The notes beneath the pieces were generated by a model. It made no database searches, was not told where the DNA came from, and saw nothing but the letters and a program-made list of their open reading frames with translations. Position numbers and translations under genes: made by a program. Source: Salegentibacter sediminis (GTDB lineage: Bacteria; Bacteroidota; Bacteroidia; Flavobacteriales; Flavobacteriaceae). From it: DNA of 64,000 bases. Numbering within the stretch: the stretch's first letter is position 1; each line of letters opens with the position of its first letter. Location: assembly GCF_002078605.1 (NCBI RefSeq), contig NZ_MSJR01000004.1, positions 1-64,000 on the forward strand, read 5' to 3'. Of this stretch, positions 16,754-25,605 are shown piece after piece.

Positions 16754-17293
16754 TTAAAGTGTTTCTTTTCCCTCATCATTATGAACATCTTTTTCAACCA
16801 GGGAAACTGCTTTTTGAAGGATCAGGTTGTTGGGATAGGTGATTAACTCTCCTTCTAAGGTCCTTAAATGCAGATGAAAAGCCTTTATGTCTTCAATAAT
16901 AGCTTCAATAGGGAGGTCTTTGTCATGAATTTTTATTTTATCACCAATCTTATAGGGAAAGCTAAAAAACAAAATAATTCCCGAGGTGATATTACTAAGG
17001 ATAGACCATATAGCAAACAAGGCTACTCCTAATACAGCAAATACAGAAGAAAATACCAGAGAAAGCTCAGCTAAACCGACACCCCAGGCGAGTGAAAGCA
17101 GAAAAGCCGCGATAAGTAGAATAAGGATGTTTATGTACTGAAACATCAGGCGGGTACGGGTAATATGTATTTCTCCCTTCTGACCCACCCGGTGTGCCGC
17201 CTTTCGAAGTATAAACTGAATTATAAGCAATACGATCACGGTAATGATCGTGTAAGCGATTTCGTTGCGGTTTGAACTGAGAATCTCGTACAT
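16754..17293 (-). CDS. Short MscS-type mechanosensitive channel protein
   Basis: The 179-residue protein has three hydrophobic helices (about 10-30, 50-75 and 78-105), the third with Gly/Ala packing typical of the MscS pore, then a beta domain with 'FPYKIGDKIKIHDKD' (about 114-128). It ends soon after the beta domain; full MscS is about 286 residues, so the C-terminal alpha/beta cage is missing. It is the last gene of the operon starting at 20452 and lies 60 bp after Maf. Such short forms are frequent in Bacteroidota and this one shows no sign of truncation by mutation. Confidence 0.8.
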   Translation of the reverse strand: MYEILSSNRNEIAYTIITVIVLLIIQFILRKAAHRVGQKGEIHITRTRLMFQYINILILLIAAFLLSLAWGVGLAELSLVFSSVFAVLGVALFAIWSILSNITSGIILFFSFPYKIGDKIKIHDKDLPIEAIIEDIKAFHLHLRTLEGELITYPNNLILQKAVSLVEKDVHNDEGKETL

Positions 17294-17353
17294 TTACCTT
17301 AATTATTTAGATTAAATAGAGATCGATAAATCTCTTAAAATCAGATTTTTATA

Positions 17354-17947
17354 TTATAAAAGCCTTCCGATATCTAAAAGTGCGTCGTAAACAAGATGGG
17401 TGGGAAGACCAACAACATTGAAATAGCTTCCTTCAATATTTGTTATTCCAATAAGTCCTATCCATTCCTGGATGGCGTAACCTCCGGCTTTATCGAAGGG
17501 TTTGAAATTGTCTACATAATAATCAATCTCGTCTGGGCTAAGCTCTTTAAAGGTCACCCTGGTTTTGGCATTTAGGGTACGTTGCAGGCTGGAAGTAGTA
17601 AAACAAACCGAGGTGATTACATCGTGGGAATGACCTGAAAGGGCCCTAAGCATAGCTTTGGCCTCTTCTGGGGTTTCGGGTTTTCCCAGCGCTTTTCCTT
17701 TATGACAAACAATAGTATCACTGGTAATTAGTACCTGGTTTGGCTTTATTTCCTTCTGAAAGGCTTCTGCTTTTAGCTCGGCCAGAAAATCGGTAATCTC
17801 TTCATTTTCAAGAGAGGGAGGGTAAACTTCTTTTACCGGGCGAACATCGGAGGTGAACGGAATTTCCAGTTCCCTGAAAAACTGTTGTCTTCTCGGTGAT
17901 CCTGAAGCCAGGATGATTTCTTTATCTTTTAAAAAATCTTTCAGCAT
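17354..17947 (-). CDS. maf: Maf-like nucleotide pyrophosphatase
   Basis: The 197-residue protein shows the Maf/HAM1-fold motifs 'ASGSPRRQQFF' (residues 14-24), 'LITSDTIV' (about 69) and 'GKALGKP', followed by the 'DKAGGYAIQEWIG' signature. Maf proteins hydrolyse non-canonical or certain canonical nucleoside triphosphates to monophosphates and are linked to septum control. It starts 3 bp after the stop of the prenyltransferase gene. Confidence 0.9.
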   Translation of the reverse strand: MLKDFLKDKEIILASGSPRRQQFFRELEIPFTSDVRPVKEVYPPSLENEEITDFLAELKAEAFQKEIKPNQVLITSDTIVCHKGKALGKPETPEEAKAMLRALSGHSHDVITSVCFTTSSLQRTLNAKTRVTFKELSPDEIDYYVDNFKPFDKAGGYAIQEWIGLIGITNIEGSYFNVVGLPTHLVYDALLDIGRLL

Positions 17948-17950
17948 AAT

Positions 17951-18871
17951 TTATCTCAATAATATTTGGTGAAAACCAATAGATATCAACCCGAAAAATA
18001 AGATTATTTTGAGGATTAGGCTTAGCCTCGTGAAGTCTTTTTTTTCTGAAGCCGTCCAGATCTGCACCATAAAAAACAACATAGGACCAAGGATGAGGAA
18101 CAGAACATACAGCACAGCAGTGGTATTTTCGAATAGATAGGAGTAAACGTAATAAACTATAGCCCCTAAGGGAATAAGGCCTATCGCAAAGATCACTTTA
18201 TTGGTGCGTGCCGTTCCCAGTATTATGGGCAGGGTGTTTCCGCCAGAATTATAATCCCCTTTTAGATCTTCCTGATCCTTAACCATCTCTCTTAACAAGT
18301 TGATGAAAAACCCGAAAAAGGAATAATCCAGTAAAATGGAGAAATACATTGCCTGTTGTTCCCGGTTTACTTCATTAATCGCCGGAAGTAGATCAAAGAT
18401 CCCCGGTAGGGCTGCGACCCCGGCCACCAGAAAACTTACTGCGATATTACCCGCCAGGGGCACATTTTTTAAATAAGAGGAATAAATATAAAGTAGGGCA
18501 GAGCTAAAAATAAAAAGTGCCGAGAAGGCAGGTAAACCAATTACATTGGCCAGGTAAAACCCAATCCCCACCCCAATTATATTTAAGCTGATAAACCAGT
18601 TAAAACCGGTTTTTTCAGCTATGCCGTTGCCGATATAAAGCTTTTTGGGCTTGTTAATCCTATCTGAGCTTACATCATAAATGTCATTGATGATATACCC
18701 GGCTGCAGCCAGGGAAAGATTGGCGATAATTAATAGAGCATACCCAAAATCGCTAAGAGAAACTGCTGCCGAAGTGCTTTCGAAGAAAGCATACCTGATA
18801 AGCAACAAACAAACAGCCACAAATACCAGGTTTCCAAAACGAATGAGTTTTAAAAATTTAAGTAGTCTCAT
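17951..18871 (-). CDS. UbiA-family prenyltransferase (geranylgeranylglycerol-phosphate geranylgeranyltransferase-like)
   Basis: The 306-residue integral membrane enzyme has about eight helices and the two aspartate-rich motifs of UbiA enzymes: 'NDIYDVSSDRINKP' (about 62-75) and 'DQEDLKGDYN' in the second half. Bacteroidota homologues in this operon context are usually annotated as geranylgeranylglycerol-phosphate geranylgeranyltransferase. The acceptor cannot be settled from sequence, and a quinone pathway enzyme is less likely because no other such gene is near. Its start overlaps the SMR gene's stop by one base. Confidence 0.82.
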   Translation of the reverse strand: MRLLKFLKLIRFGNLVFVAVCLLLIRYAFFESTSAAVSLSDFGYALLIIANLSLAAAGYIINDIYDVSSDRINKPKKLYIGNGIAEKTGFNWFISLNIIGVGIGFYLANVIGLPAFSALFIFSSALLYIYSSYLKNVPLAGNIAVSFLVAGVAALPGIFDLLPAINEVNREQQAMYFSILLDYSFFGFFINLLREMVKDQEDLKGDYNSGGNTLPIILGTARTNKVIFAIGLIPLGAIVYYVYSYLFENTTAVLYVLFLILGPMLFFMVQIWTASEKKDFTRLSLILKIILFFGLISIGFHQILLR

Positions 18872-19197
18872 TACTTAGTCACGAGTTTTAGGCCTACCAA
18901 AGAAATGATTAGGGTACTTAAAAAGAAAATACGCCAGAAATGTATAGGTTCTTTAAAAACGAGAATCCCCAAAACTACGGTACCTACAGCTCCGATTCCC
19001 GTCCATACCGCGTAGGCGGTTCCAATGGGTAGGCTTAAGGTGGCTTTGTAAAGCAAGAACATGCTTAAAAATAAACATACCAGAAAGCCAATCATCCACC
19101 AGGTGGCGGTTGTGCCACTGCTAAATTTAGCCTTTCCCAGGCAAAAAGCGAATCCCACTTCAAATAAACCGGCGATGAATAGTATAAACCAATTCAT
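18871..19197 (-). CDS. SMR-family exporter, Gdx/SugE subtype
   Basis: The 108-residue protein has four helices, the essential Glu13 and the Gdx/SugE signature 'LPIGTAYAVWTGIGAVGT' (about 56-73). Gdx proteins export guanidinium; other SMR proteins export quaternary ammonium compounds. Position 16, usually Trp in Gdx, is Phe here, so the substrate assignment is cautious. It is set between KdsC-like and UbiA genes with 0 bp and -1 bp spacing, so it is translated with them although the function seems unrelated. Confidence 0.85.
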   Translation of the reverse strand: MNWFILFIAGLFEVGFAFCLGKAKFSSGTTATWWMIGFLVCLFLSMFLLYKATLSLPIGTAYAVWTGIGAVGTVVLGILVFKEPIHFWRIFFLSTLIISLVGLKLVTK

Positions 19198-19707
19198 TTA
19201 TTCTTCTATCCATTTTCCCTGAACCTTCATCACCTGTTCTATAACATCACGAACACAGCCTTTGCCGCCCTTTTTATGAGATACATATTTTGAAATATTC
19301 TTGATCTCAGCTACTGCATCCTGGGGACAGCAGGGAAGCCCTATCCTTTGCATCGCATAGTAATCGGGGAGATCGTCGCCCATATACAAGACCTCTTCAG
19401 ATTTAATGTTGTAGATATCAAAGAATTCGTCCATCTGTTCTACTTTGTCCTGAATTCCAAGGTAAATATCGGTTAGCCCGAGCCCCCGCAGCCTGCTTCT
19501 TACGCCTTCATTTTTTCCCCCGGAAATAATACAAACGGTATATCCGGCCTGGTGAGCTGCCTTAAGCGCATAGCCATCTTTCATATTCATGCTGCGAAGA
19601 AGTTCGCCTTGAGTACTTATTTGTATAGTTCCGTCGGTAAGGACGCCGTCTACATCAAAAACGAAGGTGGTGATGTCGTTAAGGTGTTCTTTATAGTTTT
19701 TTTCCAT
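19198..19707 (-). CDS. KdsC-like HAD phosphatase (Kdo-8-phosphate phosphatase)
   Basis: The 169-residue protein has the C0-type HAD motifs: 'FDVDGVLTDG' (about 17-26) with both catalytic aspartates, the serine of motif II in 'CIISGG', and 'MGDDLPD' (motif III/IV). Proteins of this size without a cap domain form the KdsC tetramer, which dephosphorylates 3-deoxy-D-manno-octulosonate 8-phosphate for LPS. Its start overlaps the DUF2520 gene by 17 bp. Confidence 0.85.
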   Translation of the reverse strand: MEKNYKEHLNDITTFVFDVDGVLTDGTIQISTQGELLRSMNMKDGYALKAAHQAGYTVCIISGGKNEGVRSRLRGLGLTDIYLGIQDKVEQMDEFFDIYNIKSEEVLYMGDDLPDYYAMQRIGLPCCPQDAVAEIKNISKYVSHKKGGKGCVRDVIEQVMKVQGKWIEE

Positions 19708-20452
19708 TGAGTTCCTGGATAGATTGAGTTAGTATTTTGTATAGTTCCTGGTGTTTGGGTTCCAGCATCGCCAGATGTCTTGAAATTGTTTGCTTGTCAT
19801 CCCTAAGAGCAGGGCCGGTCTGGGCCTCCCGGGGAGTTAAGCTCTCCAGTTTATCTACGGTTTCTCTTATGAGCGGTTTTAGTATCTCAAAAGGGATTTC
19901 ATTATTTTTACAAATTTCGGCGCCCAGCCTGTAGAGATGATTCGTGAAATTATTGACGAATACTGCTGCCAGGTGAAGGGCTTTTCGCTGTTCCGAATCT
20001 ATTTCGTAGGTTTTATTGGAGATCTTTTCGGCAAGACCTTTTAAAAATTCAAGGTTTTCTGCCGTATTGGCTTCCAAACAAATTGGAATTTCCCTGAAAT
20101 TGACTGGTTTCTTTTTAGAGAAAGTTTGTACCGGATAAAAAACGCCATGATTCTTAAACTTATTCAGCGCTTTTAAGGGCACACTCCCGGAGGTGTGTAA
20201 AATAAGAGCATCATTATTCTCAAGGAGACCGGCAACTTCAGAGATAACATCATCCTTGAGCACGATAAGGTAGACATCTGCTTTTTCCAATTGGTTTAAA
20301 TCTGTAGTGGTAGCAGTAATGTGCTTAAAGGGAATAAGGCTCTCGGGCTTGTGATTATAAACCTGTTTTAGCTTAATATCTTCAGCATGAGAAAAAGCTC
20401 TTGCCAGATGCGTAGCTACATTACCGGCCCCTAAAATTACCAGGTTTATCAT
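19691..20452 (-). CDS. Rossmann-like / DUF2520 domain protein
   Basis: The 253-residue protein has an N-terminal Rossmann domain with 'VILGAGNVATHLARAF' (residues 5-20) and a C-terminal all-helical DUF2520 domain ('ALHLAAVFVNNFTNHLY', about 162-178). The layout resembles NADP-dependent ProC/ketopantoate-type reductases, but no substrate is known. It is the first gene of the six-gene operon running down to MscS. Confidence 0.85.
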   Translation of the reverse strand: MINLVILGAGNVATHLARAFSHAEDIKLKQVYNHKPESLIPFKHITATTTDLNQLEKADVYLIVLKDDVISEVAGLLENNDALILHTSGSVPLKALNKFKNHGVFYPVQTFSKKKPVNFREIPICLEANTAENLEFLKGLAEKISNKTYEIDSEQRKALHLAAVFVNNFTNHLYRLGAEICKNNEIPFEILKPLIRETVDKLESLTPREAQTGPALRDDKQTISRHLAMLEPKHQELYKILTQSIQELNGKKL

Positions 20453-20534
20453 TTTGCTAAATTATTAAAAATTTCCCTGCTTTTAAACGGGGGAGATTGA
20501 TTTGATTTTAATCTGGAAACTGTTTAAATTTCCT

Positions 20535-20542
20535 TAAATTTG
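20535..20542 (+). promoter_or_regulatory. Candidate -7 box for the ccs gene
   Basis: TAAATTTG matches TAnnTTTG and ends 23 bp before ATG 20566. No -33 TTTG is seen at the usual spacing. Confidence 0.42.
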
Positions 20543-20565
20543 CGGCCGTTTAAACTCCTATATTG

Positions 20566-23500
20566 ATGCAGAATAAAATAGCCTCTGTCCTTTTTTCAAC
20601 CCGAATCTTAGCAGTTTTATTTATCGTTTTCGCTGTATCCCTTGCGCTGGGGACTTTTATAGAAAGCTGGTACACTATAGAAACCGCCCGTGTAATGATT
20701 TATAACACCTGGTGGTTTGAGGGTATCATGGTTCTTTTTGTTGTTAATTTTTTGGGGAATATAAAGAGATATCAGCTTTATAAACGCGAAAAATGGTCGT
20801 CATTGTTACTTCATTTATCTTTTATATTAATTCTGGTTGGAGCTTTTGTTACCAGATACATTAGCTACGAAGGGGTAATGCCTATTAGGGAAGGGGAAAC
20901 CACCAACGTATTCCTTTCAGAAAAAACATTTCTTACCACTTTTATCGATGGAGAGATAGATGGAGAACCCAGAAGACGGGTGCTACAGGAAGAAGTGCTT
21001 TTTGCTCCGGAGACCGAAAATAACTATGAACTTAATACCGATTTTAAAGGGCAACCGGTTAGGGTGGAAGTTTTGGAATTTATTCACGGTGCTGAAGAAG
21101 CCCTGGTGCCTGCAGAAGATGGAGAAAATTATCTAAAAATTGTGGAAGCCGGTGCCGGCGATCGTCATGATCATTATCTTAAGGAAGGGGAGGTGGAGAA
21201 TATTCATAATGTCCTGTTTTCCCTGAATGAACCTACAGAAGGCGCGATAAATATTGAATATGATGAGGCCAGTGGCGAATATCTTATTAACTCGCCTTTT
21301 GAAGGGGATTATATGCGGATGGCCGATCAACTAGAAGGGGTTTTGGTAAAAGATTCTACCCAAACTCTTATGCTGCGCTCTTTATATAATATTGGGAATA
21401 TGCAGTTTGTAATCCCTGATCCGGTAGTGAAAGGGAAATATGATGTGGTTCAAACCAAACAAAAAACCGAAGGCCAAACCGATGGAGTAATCCTGAAAGT
21501 GTCTTCCCAGGGTGAATCTCAAATCGTTAAAGTTCTTGGGGGTAAGGGAATTGTTAATGAACCGAAAAAAGTAGAGCTGGCAGGACTTGATATCTTTTTG
21601 AACTACGGAAGTAAAGAAATAGAACTGCCTTTTAGTATTAAGCTTAATGATTTCATTGCCGATAAATACCCCGGCACCGAAAAGAGTTATTCTGCCTTCA
21701 AAAGTAAGATTGAGGTTATAGATGAAAAAGATGGGAATTTCCCTTATGAGATTTATATGAACCACGTGCTTGATTATAAAGGTTATCGTTTTTTCCAGGC
21801 CAGCTTTCATCCCGATGAGAAAGGAACAGTACTCTCGGTGAATCATGATTACTGGGGAACCTGGATCACCTACATTGGATATACCTTGCTTTATATAGGG
21901 TTGATGTGGATTCTTTTTGCACCGGGATCGCGTTTTGGAAACCTGAAAGTGATGTTGGAAAAAGTGAAAAATAAAAAGAAAAATCTGGCTGGGATCTTCG
22001 CTTTCTTATTGCTCCCCTTGGGAGGTTTTGCACAGGCCCAGGAAGAACCCGATCACGCCCATATTGAAGCTCAGCAACAGCAAATAGATTCTATTTTACA
22101 GAAAAATGCTGTTAGTGAGGAACACGCGGCAGAATTTGGAAGACTCGTAATTCAGGATGCGGGAGGTAGGATGAAACCCGCCAATACCTATTCTTCAGAA
22201 TTATTAAGGAAACTCAGCAAGAAAGATTCTTATAAAGGCCTGAGTGCAGATCAGGTATTGGTCTCTATCACCGAGAATCCAACGATTTGGTATACGGTAC
22301 CCCTTATTTATGTTAAACCAAATAATGACAGTATTCGGCATATTGCCGGGGTGAAGGAAGATCAAAAATACCTGGCCTTAACCGATTTTTTTGATAACAA
22401 TGGTTCCTACAAGCTTTCACCTTACCTGGAAGAAGCCTACCAGGCTGCCGTGCCTAACCAGTTTCAGAAGGATTTTATCGAAACCGATAAAAAGGTAAAC
22501 TTGATGTACCAGGCGCTTCAGGGTAAAGTATTAAAGATTTTTCCCATCCCCGAACACGAAAATAATAAATGGGTTTCTTATCCTGAGGTAGAGGAAGCCG
22601 AATTTAAAGGAATGGATTCGGTCTATACCCAACAAATCCTGCCCCTTTATATGAATGCCTTGCAGGACGCTAGAAAAACCGGGGATTATACCCGGGCAGA
22701 GGAGTTTTTGAGCAGTATGAAAGGTTTTCAGAAGAAATTCGGATCAGAGGTGATGCCTTCAGAAAAAAGGATTAATGCCGAAATCACCTATAATAAATAT
22801 GATGTCTTCAGAAACCTGTTCTGGATGTATATGCTAGCCGGGCTTTTTATGTTGGTGGTGGTGATTGTACAGATCTTTTCAGATAATAAACCTATAAGGA
22901 TTCTCATAAAATCGAGTATTGTAATTATAAGTTTATTGTTTCTGGCCCATACCTTAGGGCTCGCTGCCCGGTGGTATATTTCTGGTCACGCCCCCTGGAG
23001 TGATGCTTATGAATCTATGATCTATGTGGCATGGGCCACGATGTTCTTCGGCCTTGCCTTCGGGCGGAATAGCGATCTAACTATTGCCTCTACCGCCTTT
23101 GTTACCTCTATGATCCTGATGATTGCACATTGGAATTGGATGGATCCTGCAATTGCTAACCTGGAGCCTGTTTTAGACTCTTACTGGCTAATGATTCACG
23201 TATCTGTTATTGTGGGAAGTTATGGACCTTTTACTCTTGGGATGATCCTGGGAATTGTAGCCTTACTTCTTATGATAATGACCACCTCCAAAAATAAAAA
23301 GAAGATGGACCTTACCATAAGGGAAATCACGATTATTACCGAAATGGCCTTAACGGTAGGTTTGGTGATGTTAACTATTGGGAACTTTTTGGGTGGCCAA
23401 TGGGCCAACGAGAGCTGGGGTCGTTACTGGGGCTGGGATCCCAAAGAAACCTGGGCGCTTATCAGTATTATGGTGTATGCTTTTGTTATCCATATGCGAT

Positions 23501-23733
23501 TGATTCCTGGGCTTAGAAGCCGATGGTTCTTTAACTTTATGGCGATAGTGGCCTTTGCCAGTATTTTGATGACTTACTTTGGGGTTAACTTTTATCTTGC
23601 AGGTTTACACTCATACGCCAGCGGAGATAAGGTGATCACGCCTTCCTTTGTATACTATTCTGTTGCAGTGGTAGCCCTCTTAGGTGCAGTTTCTTACTGG
23701 AGATTTAAGAAGTTTTATTCGAAGAAGAAATAG
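20566..23733 (+). CDS. Cytochrome c biogenesis protein, ResB-CcsA fusion
   Basis: The 1055-residue protein fuses the two halves of the system II haem-handling complex, which exports haem and attaches it to apocytochrome c. The N-terminal ResB-like part (about 1-460) has helices at the start, a long periplasmic domain and a helix near 430. After a linker and periplasmic segment, the CcsA part (about 750-1055) carries the haem-binding WWD-type motif 'WGRYWGWDPKETWALI' (about 947-962) and conserved histidines. ATG 20566 follows an in-frame TTG. Single-gene unit; its terminator is shared with fumC. Confidence 0.92.
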   Translation: MQNKIASVLFSTRILAVLFIVFAVSLALGTFIESWYTIETARVMIYNTWWFEGIMVLFVVNFLGNIKRYQLYKREKWSSLLLHLSFILILVGAFVTRYISYEGVMPIREGETTNVFLSEKTFLTTFIDGEIDGEPRRRVLQEEVLFAPETENNYELNTDFKGQPVRVEVLEFIHGAEEALVPAEDGENYLKIVEAGAGDRHDHYLKEGEVENIHNVLFSLNEPTEGAINIEYDEASGEYLINSPFEGDYMRMADQLEGVLVKDSTQTLMLRSLYNIGNMQFVIPDPVVKGKYDVVQTKQKTEGQTDGVILKVSSQGESQIVKVLGGKGIVNEPKKVELAGLDIFLNYGSKEIELPFSIKLNDFIADKYPGTEKSYSAFKSKIEVIDEKDGNFPYEIYMNHVLDYKGYRFFQASFHPDEKGTVLSVNHDYWGTWITYIGYTLLYIGLMWILFAPGSRFGNLKVMLEKVKNKKKNLAGIFAFLLLPLGGFAQAQEEPDHAHIEAQQQQIDSILQKNAVSEEHAAEFGRLVIQDAGGRMKPANTYSSELLRKLSKKDSYKGLSADQVLVSITENPTIWYTVPLIYVKPNNDSIRHIAGVKEDQKYLALTDFFDNNGSYKLSPYLEEAYQAAVPNQFQKDFIETDKKVNLMYQALQGKVLKIFPIPEHENNKWVSYPEVEEAEFKGMDSVYTQQILPLYMNALQDARKTGDYTRAEEFLSSMKGFQKKFGSEVMPSEKRINAEITYNKYDVFRNLFWMYMLAGLFMLVVVIVQIFSDNKPIRILIKSSIVIISLLFLAHTLGLAARWYISGHAPWSDAYESMIYVAWATMFFGLAFGRNSDLTIASTAFVTSMILMIAHWNWMDPAIANLEPVLDSYWLMIHVSVIVGSYGPFTLGMILGIVALLLMIMTTSKNKKKMDLTIREITIITEMALTVGLVMLTIGNFLGGQWANESWGRYWGWDPKETWALISIMVYAFVIHMRLIPGLRSRWFFNFMAIVAFASILMTYFGVNFYLAGLHSYASGDKVITPSFVYYSVAVVALLGAVSYWRFKKFYSKKK

Positions 23734-23750
23734 TTTATAAAACTGAAAAT

Positions 23751-23784
23751 AAAAAAATCCTGCCGGCCGGCAGGATTTTTTGTT
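23751..23784. terminator. Bidirectional terminator between ccs and fumC
   Basis: AAAAATCCTGCCGG/CCGGCAGGATTTTT is a perfect 28-bp palindrome with A/T tracts, 20 bp after the ccs stop, between convergent genes. Confidence 0.9.
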
Positions 23785-23799
23785 TTAGTGAGGAAGGTT

Positions 23800-25197
23800 T
23801 TATTTTAAACCTCCAACCATATCTTTTGGCTGTACCCACTCATCAAATTGCTCGGCGGTAACGTGACCTAATTTTACGGCTTCTTCTTTTAAGGTAGTGC
23901 CGTTTTTATGAGCCTCGTTAGCGATCTCTGCCGCTTTGTAATAACCTATTTTAGTATTTAGGGCTGTAACCAGCATCAGGGAGTTATTCAAGTGCTCATT
24001 GATACGGGGAGTATTCGCCTCAATACCAATCGCACAATTCTCATTAAAAGAAACACAGGCATCTCCCAGGAGTTGTGCGCTTTGAAGAAGATTGGCAGCC
24101 ATAACAGGCTTAAATACATTCAGCTCAAACTGGCCCTGCATTCCTCCCACGCTTAAGGTAACATCATTTCCCATCACCTGGGCACAAACCATAGTTAAGG
24201 CTTCCACCTGGGTAGGATTAACTTTTCCGGGCATAATGGATGAACCCGGTTCGTTAGCCGGAATGGTGATTTCACCAATGCCGCTTCGCGGGCCTGAGGC
24301 TAACATTCTAATATCGTTACCAATTTTGTTAAGGGATACCGCGAGTTGCTTTAAGGCTCCGTGCGTTTCTACAAAAGCATCGTGAGCTGCCAGGGCTTCA
24401 AACTTATTTGGAGCAGAAGTAAATGGAAGCTCGGTGAATTTAGCGATGAATTCTGCCACTCTTTTAGAATACCCCTTAGGGGTATTAAGTCCGGTTCCCA
24501 CCGCGGTACCTCCAAGTGCCAACTCAGAAAGGTGTGGTAAAGTGTTTTCAAGGGCTTTTATTCCATAATCCAGTTGAGCTGCATATCCACTAAATTCCTG
24601 CCCGAGAGTAAGGGGAGTGGCATCCATAAAATGGGTGCGTCCAATCTTAACTACCTCTTTAAATTCTTCAGATTTCTTTTTTAGGGTGTCTCTTAATTTC
24701 TTCACACCCGGAAGAGTGGTTTGAGTTATCTTTTTGTATGCAGCAATGTGCATTCCGGTAGGGAAGGTATCGTTAGAAGATTGTGATTTATTCACATCAT
24801 CATTTGGGGAAAGGGTTTTCTCTCCTTCTCCAATTGTTTTACCTGCTAACTGGTGGGCGCGGTGAGCAATCATCTCGTTAAGGTTCATGTTGCTTTGGGT
24901 ACCACTCCCGGTTTGCCATATTACCAGCGGGAATTGGTCGTCATGTTTCCCTGCAAGAATCTCATCGCATACCTGTGCGATATAATCCCGCTTTTCTACG
25001 GGGAGTGCCCCTAATTCGCAGTTGGTGTATGCCGCGGCTTTTTTAAGGTAGGCAAATCCATAAATAATTTCCAGGGGCATACTGGCCGCCGGACCTATTT
25101 TGAAATTGTTTCGGGAACGTTCGGTTTGAGCCCCCCACAATTTATCGGCAGGAACTTTGACTTCCCCTATGGTATCTTTTTCTATTCTGTATTCCAT
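23800..25197 (-). CDS. fumC: Fumarate hydratase, class II
   Basis: The 465-residue protein has the class II fumarase length and the superfamily signature '[13 protein letters not shown]' (about 317-329). Also visible are '[10 protein letters not shown]' and '[13 protein letters not shown]' (about 137-149). It interconverts fumarate and malate in the TCA cycle and is iron-independent. A single-gene unit with its own -7 box and a terminator shared with ccs. Confidence 0.95.
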   Translation of the reverse strand: MEYRIEKDTIGEVKVPADKLWGAQTERSRNNFKIGPAASMPLEIIYGFAYLKKAAAYTNCELGALPVEKRDYIAQVCDEILAGKHDDQFPLVIWQTGSGTQSNMNLNEMIAHRAHQLAGKTIGEGEKTLSPNDDVNKSQSSNDTFPTGMHIAAYKKITQTTLPGVKKLRDTLKKKSEEFKEVVKIGRTHFMDATPLTLGQEFSGYAAQLDYGIKALENTLPHLSELALGGTAVGTGLNTPKGYSKRVAEFIAKFTELPFTSAPNKFEALAAHDAFVETHGALKQLAVSLNKIGNDIRMLASGPRSGIGEITIPANEPGSSIMPGKVNPTQVEALTMVCAQVMGNDVTLSVGGMQGQFELNVFKPVMAANLLQSAQLLGDACVSFNENCAIGIEANTPRINEHLNNSLMLVTALNTKIGYYKAAEIANEAHKNGTTLKEEAVKLGHVTAEQFDEWVQPKDMVGGLK

Positions 25198-25220
25198 AAT
25201 TTGTAAAATTAGTTCACTTA

Positions 25221-25228
25221 CAAATTTA
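25221..25228 (-). promoter_or_regulatory. Candidate -7 box for fumC
   Basis: Minus-strand TAAATTTG matches TAnnTTTG and ends 23 bp before the ATG at 25197. No -33 element is evident. Confidence 0.4.
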
Positions 25229-25345
25229 CAAGTTAAGCGCTTTCTTTAGCTTAATTTATTGGAAAATTTAAGCCGTAAAATCATTCAAAATGCCTGAGGT
25301 GCCCTAAAATTTGAATTTTATTTATGAATTAGTCCCAAGAGTTCA

Positions 25346-25353
25346 TATCTTTG
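25346..25353 (+). promoter_or_regulatory. Candidate -7 box for the 58-aa membrane protein
   Basis: TATCTTTG matches TAnnTTTG and ends 27 bp before ATG 25381. A TTTG at 25310 is too far upstream (32 bp) to be a normal -33 box. Confidence 0.38.
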
Positions 25354-25380
25354 AACCCGACGCAAAAATTTTTGAAAATT

Positions 25381-25557
25381 ATGTTCGAATTCGATCAGTA
25401 CCTCGGTTTCTTGGCTTTCCTTGTTATTTTAACGATTGGATTCTGGTTAATGATCTTTTTAACGGCTATTGTGCCCTACTGGATAGGTGGTTCGGTAATG
25501 GAATTACTTAAAGAGAAAAAAGAGGCCAGGAGAAAAGCTAAAGAAGAAAAAGCATAA
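25381..25557 (+). CDS. Small membrane protein with basic tail
   Basis: The 58-residue protein has one long hydrophobic stretch (about residues 8-38, possibly two close helices) and a Lys/Arg/Glu-rich helical tail. ATG 25381 is preferred over TTG 25351, which lies inside the promoter box. I do not recognise a family. It is isolated between fumC and the TonB receptor, with a strong terminator directly after the stop, which supports expression as its own unit. Confidence 0.55.
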   Translation: MFEFDQYLGFLAFLVILTIGFWLMIFLTAIVPYWIGGSVMELLKEKKEARRKAKEEKA

Positions 25558-25587
25558 AAAAAGGGACTAATTTTAGTCCCTTTTTTT
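25556..25587. terminator. Bidirectional terminator, 58-aa gene and TonB receptor
   Basis: AAAGGGACTAA-TT-TTAGTCCCTTT is a near-perfect palindrome flanked by A and T tracts. It begins at the stop codon of the small gene and serves the convergent receptor gene too. Confidence 0.9.
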
Positions 25588-25605
25588 GTACCTGCTCTTC
25601 AGGGA

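Noticed and set aside
18871-19197. Guanidine riboswitch before the SMR gene
   Set aside because: The gene has no leader of its own (0 bp to the preceding gene), so there is no space for a riboswitch.
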